A DNA stretch of 40,573 nucleotides from Candidatus Oleimmundimicrobium sp. (GCF_030651595.1 NZ_JAUSCH010000056.1:1-40573), one strand, 5' to 3'; positions 9,502 through 18,077 are shown, numbered from the stretch's first letter. Made by a program: numbers and translations. Notes: generated from the letters alone by a model not told the origin.

Positions 9502-10678
9502 CTTGAGCTCCTACTTTTACTCGTTTTTGGCCTGTAAGCAAATCATTCATTAACCCCTTTTTAACTCTTTCAAGCTTTTCCTTCTTCTTCCTGAGAAGTT
9601 CTAATCTATTGTCAACAGTGCCCAGAATCTCAGCGATTTTCTTTTGTTCAAATAAGGTTGGAAGCGAAATAAGCATCATATTAACAACACTTTTTGTTAC
9701 ATGCTTAAGCCCTGCTCCTCCATGTGCTTTCTTGATTAAGAAATCAAGTCTTTGGTTAATTGCTGCTATGAAGTAATTTTTAAAAAGATCGGGTGCTTTA
9801 AAAATAACTTTAAATATATGTTGATTTAAAACAGCCTTTCGGCCCATCCATTTATGCACACCAAAAGAAGTCCCTGGTGTTCCAGACCACGCTAGCAATA
9901 TCTCCTCTTTGTTAATTATGTACTTTTCAGCTACTTCAAAGTTACAGTAATTAAAGGGTTTCGATAGGTCGTTTAGATTTTGTATCCTAATTATGGGCAG
10001 ACCAGCATCTGACCACTCTGTCGGCTTAAAAGCACGACCATTTATTAAATTAGCAATTTGCCCCACTTTTACTACTTTCCAGCTTGCTGGTATCCTCCCA
10101 ATTTCTGTATCCTTAAATTCTTTGTGGCTGATGCCTCTGGTCAAAAGCTTTTGCATCAAGCCCTTTTTCAGCCGCTCGGTTTTCTCAATGGCTTGCTCTG
10201 TCTTCTCAATCCCCTCATCAACCGTCGAAAGAATCTCAGCAATTTTCTTTTGCTCGGGTTTAGAAGGAATTGAAATAACTTGACCATAAGCTATGTCTCT
10301 ATTTAATCCTGGAGTTCCTGTTGCCATATTCAATTTTGAAAGATTTAGTGAACTTAACTTGTAGTACATCCAACTTAAGTCAGTACTATTGTCTTTCAAT
10401 ACAACGAAATAAGTTGTATCTATGGGCCAAAAATCATTATCAGTCCAACTTATCGCACCTATGGTACCCTTTCTACCTACGACTATCCCTGGCCTCTTTA
10501 CTAGAAAATCGATGTGATAGCCAACAACACCATTTGAACCAAAGACAGGATATTTCCCCTTCTTTCTTTGAGTTTCTGTAAGCCCTTTACCGTATTCCAA
10601 GGAGATTTTATTTCCCAACTTCGCAACTTCCCAATCCTCGGGAATTTTGCCAATTGGCGTTTGTTTATGCTCATTCAT
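9491..10678 (-). CDS. hsdS: Type I restriction enzyme, S (specificity) subunit
   Basis: HsdS has two target recognition domains, each opened by an IGxIPxxWxVxxxG box (IGKIPEDWEVAKLG near the start and IGRIPASWKVVKVG mid-protein). Each is closed by a conserved helix with EQKKIAEIL(S/G)TVD followed by a coiled coil (EKTERLKKGLMQKLLTRG and KLERVKKGLMNDLLTG). The internal symmetry is complete, so it should read a split DNA target. ATG 10678 is preferred over the upstream TTG at 10690 because an AGGATTGGG element precedes it. The TGA stop lies inside the start of hsdR, so the two are translationally coupled. It is separated from hsdM by five genes, which is unusual. Confidence 0.96.
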   Translation of the reverse strand: MNEHKQTPIGKIPEDWEVAKLGNKISLEYGKGLTETQRKKGKYPVFGSNGVVGYHIDFLVKRPGIVVGRKGTIGAISWTDNDFWPIDTTYFVVLKDNSTDLSWMYYKLSSLNLSKLNMATGTPGLNRDIAYGQVISIPSKPEQKKIAEILSTVDEGIEKTEQAIEKTERLKKGLMQKLLTRGISHKEFKDTEIGRIPASWKVVKVGQIANLINGRAFKPTEWSDAGLPIIRIQNLNDLSKPFNYCNFEVAEKYIINKEEILLAWSGTPGTSFGVHKWMGRKAVLNQHIFKVIFKAPDLFKNYFIAAINQRLDFLIKKAHGGAGLKHVTKSVVNMMLISLPTLFEQKKIAEILGTVDNRLELLRKKKEKLERVKKGLMNDLLTGQKRVKVGAQDGF

Positions 10679-10682
10679 TTTG

Positions 10683-11183
10683 TCACCCAATCCTACAAGG
10701 TTTATTTTCTAACTTAACTTCTTTCTTAGTCGTATATAATGATGAATTAACGTATAGTTGTCCCCCTAATAAATCTGCAATTATTTCCTTGCTTTCTTTA
10801 ATTTCTCTGAGAAAATCGACCTGGAAACAATTCAATTCCCTACAGAAGTACAATTCTTTTTCATCTCCTCGCTTTACCATCTCTCTCAGAAAGGTTTCAT
10901 AATTCTTAATTAGCGGTTGATGTCCTTTATCGCTTCCAATCCACAATGAGAATTCTACTTTTTCTAAAACTGCATCAAGGTAAGGTGATTTATTAATTAT
11001 TTTTAGATATATACTTCCAGTAGGTATGTTTGAGCTTAATGAGAAAGAGATGGGATTGGTGCTTCGAACATCTATTAGAACATCATTTTTAAATTGACTT
11101 TCAGGATAAATCCTTTTTGCAATAAACGGCAAAAATTTGCTGGTTGTTTTAAATATTAACGACAAAACTAAATTATCAATCAT
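10683..11183 (-). CDS. Unknown protein between KAP NTPase and hsdS
   Basis: I do not recognise this protein. From ATG 11181-11183 it has 166 residues; an upstream ATG at 11207 would add eight. The chosen start follows GGAG and AAGG elements. The N-terminus (MIDNLVLSLIFKTTSKFLPFIAKRIYP) is hydrophobic with Lys residues and could be a membrane-associating or amphipathic helix. The middle has alternating hydrophobic residues like a beta-sandwich (SFSLSSNIPTGSIYLKIINKSPY), and a charged helical part follows (RGDEKELYFCRELNCFQ). It lies 26 bp after the KAP NTPase stop and just before hsdS, so it is co-transcribed with both. It may be a partner of the NTPase. Confidence 0.72.
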   Translation of the reverse strand: MIDNLVLSLIFKTTSKFLPFIAKRIYPESQFKNDVLIDVRSTNPISFSLSSNIPTGSIYLKIINKSPYLDAVLEKVEFSLWIGSDKGHQPLIKNYETFLREMVKRGDEKELYFCRELNCFQVDFLREIKESKEIIADLLGGQLYVNSSLYTTKKEVKLENKPCRIG

Positions 11184-11209
11184 TTTCCTTACTACTCCCT
11201 TTCCCATAC

Positions 11210-13405
11210 TTAAAGGTCATTGGGACTTTTACCCTTCGAAAGTAATTCAAACTCTTTGATAAAAGTTTCAACCGCAATTTTTTTCATGTCTTTTAACCAC
11301 TCAGGAGGTGATTTAATGAGATTTTTGCATCTTCCAATAATCTCTACTGGATTTAGAAAAGATTCAAGAGATTTTGGAGAAAGACACCATTTAACTTCTC
11401 CGACCCTATCCGTTAGTGTTTGCCTATATCCTTTAGAAAGAAACCCTTCAAGTAAATTCGCAAGATCTTGATCAGTCTCTATCGTTTTCGCTACCCATCT
11501 TTTCACAGCCTCCTCGCTTTCCCAATCTCTCCATCGATAGAGGACACCGGAAAAGTGCGGCAACTCCAGTAATCTGCCACCTGAGCTTGCCTCTTTGATT
11601 TTTTGTAAAGCTACTTCTTCCAATTCTCCTACATGCTGAAGACTCACGAGACATTCTTTTTCCGGGTCCTTCTCTTTAGCACCATATTTGCCATGTTGTT
11701 GCCCCAGAACTGCCACCTCGCCAACTATTACAGATACAGCTTGTCCGTCTCTAAATACCTTTTGCAAGATCTTGAATCTTTCTTCTTGTGAATCATACCG
11801 CTTTAGAAGTTGAAACATAATTCGTCCTATGCGGATATCATTCCCCCAACTGAATAAACCGCGGCCTTCATCTTCGAGCACGAGGAGTTTATCACCAACA
11901 TCGAAAAGTGCCTGTAGGATTTCGGGTATCTGTTCCTTTGGTATATCTTTCTGGGTGAAGTCTTCTATTCTTTCGAGAAAAGCACTGACTCGTGTACTTC
12001 CATCAGGCCGATGTTGCTGTACCAACCCTAACAATTTGTTGCCAAAGGCCGTGCTTTCCTTGCCAAGCATGAGGATCGTTCGCATTTCAGAATAGGCAAT
12101 CTCTCCTTCAGGAACTGCCAAACGAAAATAGACAGGAAAAATGTCAGAGCTACATATTCTTAATTGTCTTCTCCACTCCGAATCGCCGTGAATTGTATTT
12201 CCGAAGACATAATCTAATTTTGGAAAAATGCGGGCCAAGAGTTTCTTGACTGAGTCTCTATCGTTCTCGGGGAGCTGCTTAACCCATTCTTCGTGGAAGG
12301 CTTTAAGAGTATCTTTCGCATGTTGAGCTGCAACACCATAGGAGTCTACCTTGCCGGCAAACATGTCAGGATTAAAACGAATCAGATGGTAAACCTTAGT
12401 CACAAACAACCGCAGCGTCTCGATTGTAATGAAATCCACCGAGTTGACTTCGCCTTTGACTGGATGATAGTTTATTTTGAGAGTATTTGTTAGGAGTTTG
12501 ATGCTTCGCACTGTGTTTATAAAATGGTCAATTCCATCCCAATAGACATTGGCAAAGTAGATTTGGTCAGCTAATTCTTCTGGAGTGTCCGCAAAAATAA
12601 GACCCAATTGTTCAAAAAGCCATTTTCGCAAGGCAGCCTTATCAGGTACTGGCAATTCGAAGGGAATTTGAACAATCTTCTCAAGATAAGCTTCACCAGG
12701 TATGCCTTGTGTTTCTTTTAACGCTTCTACAACAACCGATTTATCAAACGCTAATAGATATGTGCACCTTGGAAAGTCGGCAACAGCTTTTATTACTTTG
12801 AACAAATCTCTTATTTCATCTACAGTAAGCCTATCGATATCGTCTATAAGCACAAGAATGCGACGATTTTGTTTTCTTAGAAGGCACTTGATTTTTTCCC
12901 GTGCTTCCCAAGCTTTTTCTTCCTTGCCTATTTTTTTGAGAACAGCTGACAAAGTTTTTCCACCAAATTTACCTAGCCCAGTCGGTTCAGGTATTTCCGA
13001 AATAAGGTCAAAAAAGGTCGCGAGACTGCTAGCTATGCTTTCTAGCTTATTCTTCTGAAAAGTTTTGAGTAGCTCACGAAAAAACTGTACCAAGAGGTCC
13101 CCATGGCCAGAGAACCACCACGGATTAAATCTCATAATGATTGGCCTATTTTCCTCTGGCATTTGTGCGATATAGTGTAGGACGAAATTAAGACAAGTAG
13201 TCTTGCCAGTACCCCAATCACCATGAAGGGCAAACACAAGAGAATCCTCAGTCCTAATATTGCGAAGCGCTTCAGCTAAATTCCTAGCAAAAGGCGCGTA
13301 ACCTAATCGGTCATCCTTCGGGTCCTCCAATGGAGTATCTACTAGAATCGCTTCGCTCAAATTTTGATTGTTTTGCGGCTTACTGAACTCTTCTGACACA
13401 CTCAA
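11210..13405 (-). CDS. KAP family P-loop NTPase, soluble type
   Basis: A 731-residue NTPase with Walker A GDWGTGKTT (62-70), the KAP marker RFNPWWFSG (92-100), and Walker B LVLIDDIDRL (184-193) followed by FPRCTYLLAFDKSVV. These are the signatures of the KAP group of STAND-like P-loop ATPases. Many KAP proteins have membrane helices inserted between Walker A and B; here that stretch (100-180) is mostly charged or amphipathic, so the protein is probably cytoplasmic. The C-terminal 400 residues are helical with no domain I can name. The start is TTG 13403-13405, with GGAG five bases upstream. KAP NTPases occur in anti-phage loci, including the Tmn system, which supports a defence role here. Confidence 0.88.
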   Translation of the reverse strand: MSVSEEFSKPQNNQNLSEAILVDTPLEDPKDDRLGYAPFARNLAEALRNIRTEDSLVFALHGDWGTGKTTCLNFVLHYIAQMPEENRPIIMRFNPWWFSGHGDLLVQFFRELLKTFQKNKLESIASSLATFFDLISEIPEPTGLGKFGGKTLSAVLKKIGKEEKAWEAREKIKCLLRKQNRRILVLIDDIDRLTVDEIRDLFKVIKAVADFPRCTYLLAFDKSVVVEALKETQGIPGEAYLEKIVQIPFELPVPDKAALRKWLFEQLGLIFADTPEELADQIYFANVYWDGIDHFINTVRSIKLLTNTLKINYHPVKGEVNSVDFITIETLRLFVTKVYHLIRFNPDMFAGKVDSYGVAAQHAKDTLKAFHEEWVKQLPENDRDSVKKLLARIFPKLDYVFGNTIHGDSEWRRQLRICSSDIFPVYFRLAVPEGEIAYSEMRTILMLGKESTAFGNKLLGLVQQHRPDGSTRVSAFLERIEDFTQKDIPKEQIPEILQALFDVGDKLLVLEDEGRGLFSWGNDIRIGRIMFQLLKRYDSQEERFKILQKVFRDGQAVSVIVGEVAVLGQQHGKYGAKEKDPEKECLVSLQHVGELEEVALQKIKEASSGGRLLELPHFSGVLYRWRDWESEEAVKRWVAKTIETDQDLANLLEGFLSKGYRQTLTDRVGEVKWCLSPKSLESFLNPVEIIGRCKNLIKSPPEWLKDMKKIAVETFIKEFELLSKGKSPNDL

Positions 13406-13440
13406 TCACTCTCCTGGTCCGCCTCAAGTTTATTTTTGTG

Positions 13441-13977
13441 TTAATGCGGAAACCCACAAAAAAAGCAAAATACTCTACTAGCCCAACCATCTTCTACCTT
13501 AATCTTGCGTTGACAACATGGGAGATCATATACTTTCATATCGTTAACTTCGGGAGATATCCAAGGTTCTTGTTGTTCCATCTCTTTGCCTTCAAACTGT
13601 ACAGAAATCATGCCTGAACCATATTTCCGAGAAGTTCTTTTAAGTGGACGAATGAGATTTTCATTAACTATCTTTGCCATAATGTTTTTGGTTACAACAC
13701 TGATGTAGGCAAGTTGTTCTTGTGTCCACCAGTTACCGCTGACTGCTGCCTGTCCACAATAAGGACAAGTAAATTCGACTTCTGAGTGTTCGTCTTCATC
13801 AAGATTTGTTGCTTCTTGTGTCTCAACCATGAAAGAGTCAAGTCCTTTCTGAGCAAGATCTGTTAACTCTTCTTTCTCTAGAAGTACCTTAAACTCTTTG
13901 CAGCAAAATGGACATTCTCGTCTGAAGTATCCGTTGTCATCAAGAGGAAATGGAAGGTTCATTTCAATATCGCTCAT
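13441..13977 (-). CDS. Zinc-ribbon protein of unknown function
   Basis: A 178-residue protein with four Cys pairs: CPFC (22-25), CPYCG (71-75), CC (154-155) and CFFCG (171-175). The first two pairs could form one zinc ribbon around an acidic insert, and the last two a second ribbon at the extreme C-terminus, CCQRKI...CFFCGFPH. The region between (residues 80-150) is mixed alpha/beta without known motifs. The ATG overlaps the TGA of the Abi_C-like gene (ATGA), so the two proteins are probably made together and may bind each other. I cannot assign a function. Confidence 0.75.
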   Translation of the reverse strand: MSDIEMNLPFPLDDNGYFRRECPFCCKEFKVLLEKEELTDLAQKGLDSFMVETQEATNLDEDEHSEVEFTCPYCGQAAVSGNWWTQEQLAYISVVTKNIMAKIVNENLIRPLKRTSRKYGSGMISVQFEGKEMEQQEPWISPEVNDMKVYDLPCCQRKIKVEDGWASRVFCFFCGFPH

Positions 13978-14768
13978 TTGACAACCGCTCCTTTTGTCTG
14001 GTTAAAGCGTCGAATAATTGTTGTTGAGAGAGTTGAGGCAGTGTTTATAGCAAGTTCTGCTATATTCTCTGAGACATCAGGCGGAAACTCGCCTTTTCCG
14101 TGAGCATCTCCCAATATATTCCTTAATCCACCCAAATGAGCTACAACACCTGATAAAGTGTTCATTAAGGTTAGGGTGGCTCCCGAGGAATCGAGTTTGT
14201 CAAAATTTAGAATACCACGTGTTGATTTCCAAAGGTCAGTGACCTGTTTGCTTCTAGGTAAGGACTTCCCCAATTTTTCATGACAAATGCGCATGGTGCT
14301 CTCAAGACATGCGATACTTCGAGTAACTGCATTTTCGAAATTACCATCCCGGATTGCTTCCCGAGCTTTTTCAATATCCTTATAAGCAGAATAAAAACCT
14401 TGAGCTTCAAACAATCCTCTGGCTGTAGAAATAATTTGCCTCGTTGTTTCTGCTGTAACTAAACCACAAGTACGGCAAAAATCTAAATCGGTTTCTCTTT
14501 TTCGAATCTTGCAAAAAAGAGATTCAACATTGAAAGATGCACCCCCTATGTAGGGATGGATGCGCACCTTTGGAAGGGCCGCGTCGCAGCCAACCTCTCT
14601 GAAAATCTGTCCAGCAGAGCAATTGAAACACATGGTCGGATTGACCTCGTTTGTAGTCTTATCGCCAGTTTGTCGTGCTGCTCGACATATTAGCGTGCCC
14701 ATCCCAACTTGTTGTAAATGACAATCTATATTGTCATTTTCTTTCGGTTCTACAAATCCATCTGACAT
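13974..14768 (-). CDS. Zn-finger protein with Abi_C-like abortive-infection domain
   Basis: The start at ATG 14766-14768 is preferred to the ATG 21 bases upstream because GGAGG lies 7 bases before it; this gives 264 residues. The first 105 residues carry eight Cys, including CFNC (47-50) and CRTC (98-101), which suggests one or two zinc-binding modules. The C-terminal half is helical. It ends with LRNILGDAHGKG (215-226), the hallmark of the Abi_C (abortive infection C-terminal) domain, preceded by CLESTMRICHEKLG as its first helix. Abi_C proteins are found in phage defence loci. The pairing with a Cys-rich N-terminus and an adjacent zinc-ribbon gene is unusual. The domain call rests on motif recognition only. 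Confidence 0.72.
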   Translation of the reverse strand: MSDGFVEPKENDNIDCHLQQVGMGTLICRAARQTGDKTTNEVNPTMCFNCSAGQIFREVGCDAALPKVRIHPYIGGASFNVESLFCKIRKRETDLDFCRTCGLVTAETTRQIISTARGLFEAQGFYSAYKDIEKAREAIRDGNFENAVTRSIACLESTMRICHEKLGKSLPRSKQVTDLWKSTRGILNFDKLDSSGATLTLMNTLSGVVAHLGGLRNILGDAHGKGEFPPDVSENIAELAINTASTLSTTIIRRFNQTKGAVVK

Positions 14769-14890
14769 TTTGCAACCTCCAGATATCATTATTTATATAC
14801 AACAATTAGAGCAAGCCTTTTATACACTCTATTTTGACAACCTTTTTGCCAATAAATTCTACTGTCTACCGTGTGCTGTCTACATTCAAT

Positions 14891-14926
14891 AATCACGAAC
14901 CTAATCACGAACCTAATCACGAACCT
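14891..14926. repeat. Three perfect tandem copies of a 12-bp unit
   Basis: AATCACGAACCT is repeated three times without change (14891-14902, 14903-14914, 14915-14926), just beyond the fic stop codon. On the transcribed strand the unit reads AGGTTCGTGATT. The rest of this spacer (14769-14935) includes two copies of CTGTCTAC separated by six bases. No hairpin with a T-tract was seen, so this is not an obvious terminator. Three short units without spacers are not a CRISPR array. Confidence 0.9.
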
Positions 14927-14935
14927 CCTCGGAAA

Positions 14936-15976
14936 CTATTGTGCCAGGACATAACTTAAACTCCGCCCTTTGCCCTCCGATTTAATTACCTTTAAATCCA
15001 CAAGTTTTCTGATTTCTTTCAATGCAGCACGATCCGAGATCTTAAACATCTCTCTTACGTCACGATTCGTTATTTTTCCGTTCTGATTTATAAATTCGAT
15101 AATCCTCATCTGTCTTTCCGTTAATGCGATCTGTCCTTTCTCGGTTCGCTTTAATCTTTCAGCGCTAAGTCTCGCAACTCTTTCCCTCACAGCAGCAATG
15201 CTAACCTTAACCCCTTCGACAAAATACTCAAGCCAACCGGTTAAATCGAGAATCGTTTGGTCCACACTTTGTAATGCCCCGTAATATGATTGCCTGTCTG
15301 AATCGTAGTAGTCATCCAGACAGAAGAATTGCTTTGCGTCAAAGCCTTGCAGATAAAGAACCAAGGCAGCAAGAACACGAGCTGTTCTGCCGTTTCCATC
15401 TACAAAGGGGTGAATTCTGACAAATTCATAATGGGCTATACCGGCTTCAAGAACAGGGTCAAGTGTTTTTGCTTTAGGGGAGTCCAACCATTCAATGAGC
15501 GCCTTTATTAAACTCGGAACATCTTCATTCGAAGGCGGCCGAAAAGAGACTTCACCAGTTAATCTATTCCCCACCACGACATAACGGGTACGGTAAACCC
15601 CACAATCTGAAGGATTTTCCAACGTGTCTTGAGTTAATATTTTATGGATTTTTAAAACATTTTCCTCGGTAATATTCTTACCGTCGGTGAGTTTCTGAAT
15701 GTTCTCCAAAACACCTAGATAGTTTAAAACTTCCTGTTTGTCCTTACGAGTTGCCATTACTTCGCGCCCATTAACCAGATCGCTCACCTGCTCCAAAGAT
15801 AATCTGTTTCCTTCAATGGCGGTAGAGGAATGAGCGCAACGAATAATTGCCTCGCGACGGAGCGATACTTCCCATTTCGGAATAAACGGAGAATTCAAAA
15901 CAAGTTCTCTCGCCGCAGCAATCTGTGTTAGATCATGTACAATCTTATCCGTGTAGCGAAACTTTGGCTTAAACAT
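14936..15976 (-). CDS. Fic family protein (AMP transferase) with winged-helix C-terminus
   Basis: A 346-residue Fic protein. The active-site loop HPFVDGNGRTAR (189-200) matches HPFx(D/E)GNGRxxR in full, so AMPylation activity is expected. The N-terminal inhibitory motif (S/T)xxxE(G/N) is present as STAIEG (51-56), which makes this a class II, self-inhibited Fic. The C-terminal 70 residues (LTERQMRIIEFINQNGKITNRD...) form a winged helix that could bind DNA. It overlaps hsdM by 8 bp, so it is translated together with the methyltransferase. Fic genes inside type I restriction loci are known, but their partner proteins are mostly undefined. Confidence 0.94.
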   Translation of the reverse strand: MFKPKFRYTDKIVHDLTQIAAARELVLNSPFIPKWEVSLRREAIIRCAHSSTAIEGNRLSLEQVSDLVNGREVMATRKDKQEVLNYLGVLENIQKLTDGKNITEENVLKIHKILTQDTLENPSDCGVYRTRYVVVGNRLTGEVSFRPPSNEDVPSLIKALIEWLDSPKAKTLDPVLEAGIAHYEFVRIHPFVDGNGRTARVLAALVLYLQGFDAKQFFCLDDYYDSDRQSYYGALQSVDQTILDLTGWLEYFVEGVKVSIAAVRERVARLSAERLKRTEKGQIALTERQMRIIEFINQNGKITNRDVREMFKISDRAALKEIRKLVDLKVIKSEGKGRSLSYVLAQ

Positions 15977-17741
15977 CGTTGCTCCCTTTTAGTTCTTCCA
16001 GATACCCTTCAATCTTGTTCTCAACCTCTGCAAGTTCGCCTTCCAAAATCTTTAATTCATCCCATTCTTTATCAACATCAATTTCCTCGATTTCTTCCTC
16101 AGGAAAAACATAGAGAGTAACGTTTAGATTGTAATCATTTTCCTTAATTTCCTCCAAGCTAACAACCCTTGAAAAACCATCGCCATCTGAAAATTCTCTA
16201 TAAGCTTCAACGATATTTTTAATATGTTTATCCCCCAAGCGGTTCAGTTTTCTAACATCCGGATGCTGTTCGTATTCATTGCTGGCATTGATAAAGAGAA
16301 TTTTTTCTTTGCGGTCGGTAGGCTTGTTCTTGTTGAGAATCATTACGGCTCCTGGTGCGCCTGTGTTATAAAAGAGTTTTTCGGGCAAAAGGATGAGGGC
16401 TTCTATGTAGTCCGCATTGAGCGCCGCCATTCGAATCGCCTTTTCTTTGCCGCCCCTAAAAAGGGAACCATTATCGATAACCACCCCGACCCTGCCAGTA
16501 TCATCCTTGGTAGAAGATACCATGTGCTGTATCCAGGCCCAGTCGGCCGATTGTTTGGGAGTAAACCCTAAGCGATATCTCTCTCTCCAGAACTCTCCCT
16601 TTTTGAGGGTTTCCTCAGGATAGCCGTCTTGATTCCAAGGAGGATTGGCGATAACCACGTTAAACTTCTTAAAATCTTCGCCCTCCTTAAATTTGGGATA
16701 AAGAAGCGTATCGCCCAGAGTAACTTGGGCATTTCTGATGTCGTGAATGTAGAGATTCATCTTGGCCAGAGCAAGCGTTTTGTGATTTGCTTCCTGACCA
16801 AAAAGAAAGAGCTTATCGGCGTCGCCGTTACCCTGCTCGTCTTCAACATGTTGGTAAGCGCTTATGAGCATACCTCCTGAGCCGCACGCTGGGTCATAAA
16901 CACTTTCATCGGCCTTTGGATCAAGAATCTCCACGATGAGCTTGATGACCTCTCTCGCCGTATAAACCTCTCCCTCCTTCGCTTTCTGTGGCGCAAAGTA
17001 GCTTAAAATCCACTCATAGGCATCGCCGAGGATATCAGGAGACACATGCTGAAGAGTTCTGGCGCTAAAGAGCTCGACGAGCTGTCTTAAAATCTCGGCA
17101 TTTTCTCTGTTGGTTGTGAATTGAACGAAATCGACATTTTCAAAAACATCCCTAAGCTCAGGGTTTCTCTCAGCCAGAGCCTTCATGGCCTTTGAAAAGT
17201 TTTCGGGGAGTCTGGCCGGCTCTTTTCTGATGTTTTCCCAGAGAAATTCGTCCGGCAAATCAAAATCGTGATAGATTGAGTTTTTGGCTTCTTCTTTAGC
17301 TTCTTCTTCGGTGAGTCCGTCCTCAAGCGCTTCTTTGCGCGCCTGCCCAAACTCCAATTCCCACTTGTCGCTAATTCGTTTATAAAAAAGAAGAACAAGG
17401 ATGAAAGTGTAATCAACCCTTGTTCTTATAAGGTCAGCTGCTTTTTTTAAGAGTCCTTCGAGGTCGCCCCTGGTAAGCTTATTTGTCTTAATTGATAAGG
17501 TTTCGGTTATGAATTCTTCTTTTCCTTTGAGTTTATAAATCCTCTTTCGGGCATCGGTGGGATCGAAACTTGCCTTAAGCCATCCCCTTTTTCGAAGCTC
17601 CGAGAGAATTACGTTAACTTGGTCCTCGCTTTCTTCAATCTTTTCTTTTAAGATATTTGCAGCATCTTCGAACCTGAAATCGGAGGTCTTGTAGGCTTCC
17701 CACAAGATTTTGTATCTTTTATCGAGCCACTTTGGTATCAT
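15969..17741 (-). CDS. hsdM: Type I restriction enzyme, M (DNA methyltransferase) subunit with extra N-terminal helical domain
   Basis: ATG 17739-17741 is chosen because AGGAG lies 9 bases upstream and the predicted promoter (17794-17822) falls inside the only longer frame, which would start at 17843. This gives 590 residues. The SAM-binding motif DPACGSGGM is at 283-291, and the adenine methyltransferase catalytic motif is NPPW at 366-369. The usual HsdM N-terminal helices begin near residue 90. Before them, residues 1-75 look like a winged-helix (FEDAANILKEKIEESED...LSELRKRGWL...RIYKL), an addition not present in E. coli HsdM. It methylates the target adenine and forms the core with HsdS. 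It is the first gene of the island. Confidence 0.96.
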   Translation of the reverse strand: MIPKWLDKRYKILWEAYKTSDFRFEDAANILKEKIEESEDQVNVILSELRKRGWLKASFDPTDARKRIYKLKGKEEFITETLSIKTNKLTRGDLEGLLKKAADLIRTRVDYTFILVLLFYKRISDKWELEFGQARKEALEDGLTEEEAKEEAKNSIYHDFDLPDEFLWENIRKEPARLPENFSKAMKALAERNPELRDVFENVDFVQFTTNRENAEILRQLVELFSARTLQHVSPDILGDAYEWILSYFAPQKAKEGEVYTAREVIKLIVEILDPKADESVYDPACGSGGMLISAYQHVEDEQGNGDADKLFLFGQEANHKTLALAKMNLYIHDIRNAQVTLGDTLLYPKFKEGEDFKKFNVVIANPPWNQDGYPEETLKKGEFWRERYRLGFTPKQSADWAWIQHMVSSTKDDTGRVGVVIDNGSLFRGGKEKAIRMAALNADYIEALILLPEKLFYNTGAPGAVMILNKNKPTDRKEKILFINASNEYEQHPDVRKLNRLGDKHIKNIVEAYREFSDGDGFSRVVSLEEIKENDYNLNVTLYVFPEEEIEEIDVDKEWDELKILEGELAEVENKIEGYLEELKGSNDV

Positions 17742-17793
17742 AATATAATACTCCTTGCTGTTATTAGAAAAGTTATTTATTTTATACTTAGGT

Positions 17794-17822
17794 ATTTTAG
17801 AGCACCGGCTTACTTCTGTCAA
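17794..17822 (-). promoter_or_regulatory. Sigma-70-type promoter of the restriction island
   Basis: On the minus strand, a perfect -35 TTGACA (17817-17822) and -10 TAAAAT (17794-17799) are 17 bp apart, about 52 bp before the hsdM start codon. It is the only strong promoter seen for the run from hsdM to the YgjP gene. Confidence 0.75.
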
Positions 17823-17894
17823 TACTTTTTTGGGGAAATTCAACTATCAGCCATAAGCTATAAGCCATCTACCAATTGCCATATCATTCAAAGG

Positions 17895-17984
17895 CAGCTA
17901 CCAGCTTCCAACCATCATCCTCCAGGAAAATCAAAAATATAAGCTTATCATTAGTCTTTAGAACCCGGGTGGGTTGTCCGTAGG
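17895..17984. repeat. Dispersed intergenic repeat, copy 1
   Basis: Within the hsdM-tRNA spacer (17742-18077). The 65 bases 17920-17984 align without gaps to 27129-27193 with about 50 identities; a CAGCT(A/G)CCAGCTT word precedes both. The flanks (17846-17859) also contain ATCAGCCATAAGCT, found again at 24124-24137. The GC-rich end of this spacer (17985-18030) has a small CGAC-acttc-GTCG hairpin but nothing I can name. Confidence 0.7.
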
Positions 17985-18032
17985 CGACTCACCTTCGACA
18001 CTTCGTCGGGCAAACCGGTGATTTAGAGTACT

Positions 18033-18063
18033 AAAAAAGCCCCACAAAATTTCTGCGGGACTT
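18033..18063 (-). terminator. Intrinsic terminator after tRNA-Thr
   Basis: On the minus strand, a 10-bp stem AAGTCCCGCA / TGTGGGGCTT with two G-T pairs encloses a 7-base loop and runs into TTTTTT. It starts 15 bp after the tRNA 3' end, so it ends the sigH-tRNA transcript before the restriction island. Confidence 0.85.
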
Positions 18064-18077
18064 TTCAATTCTATAAA

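Noticed and set aside
14891-14926. CRISPR array
   Set aside because: Only three 12-bp units in direct contact with no spacers, and no cas gene in the window.
5363-17822. Prophage or insertion sequence carrying the defence island
   Set aside because: No integrase, transposase, phage structural gene or terminal repeat pair was found in this region.
17742-17843. Longer hsdM start at 17843
   Set aside because: The extra 34 residues cover the predicted promoter and have no ribosome-binding site, while ATG 17741 has AGGAG at good spacing.
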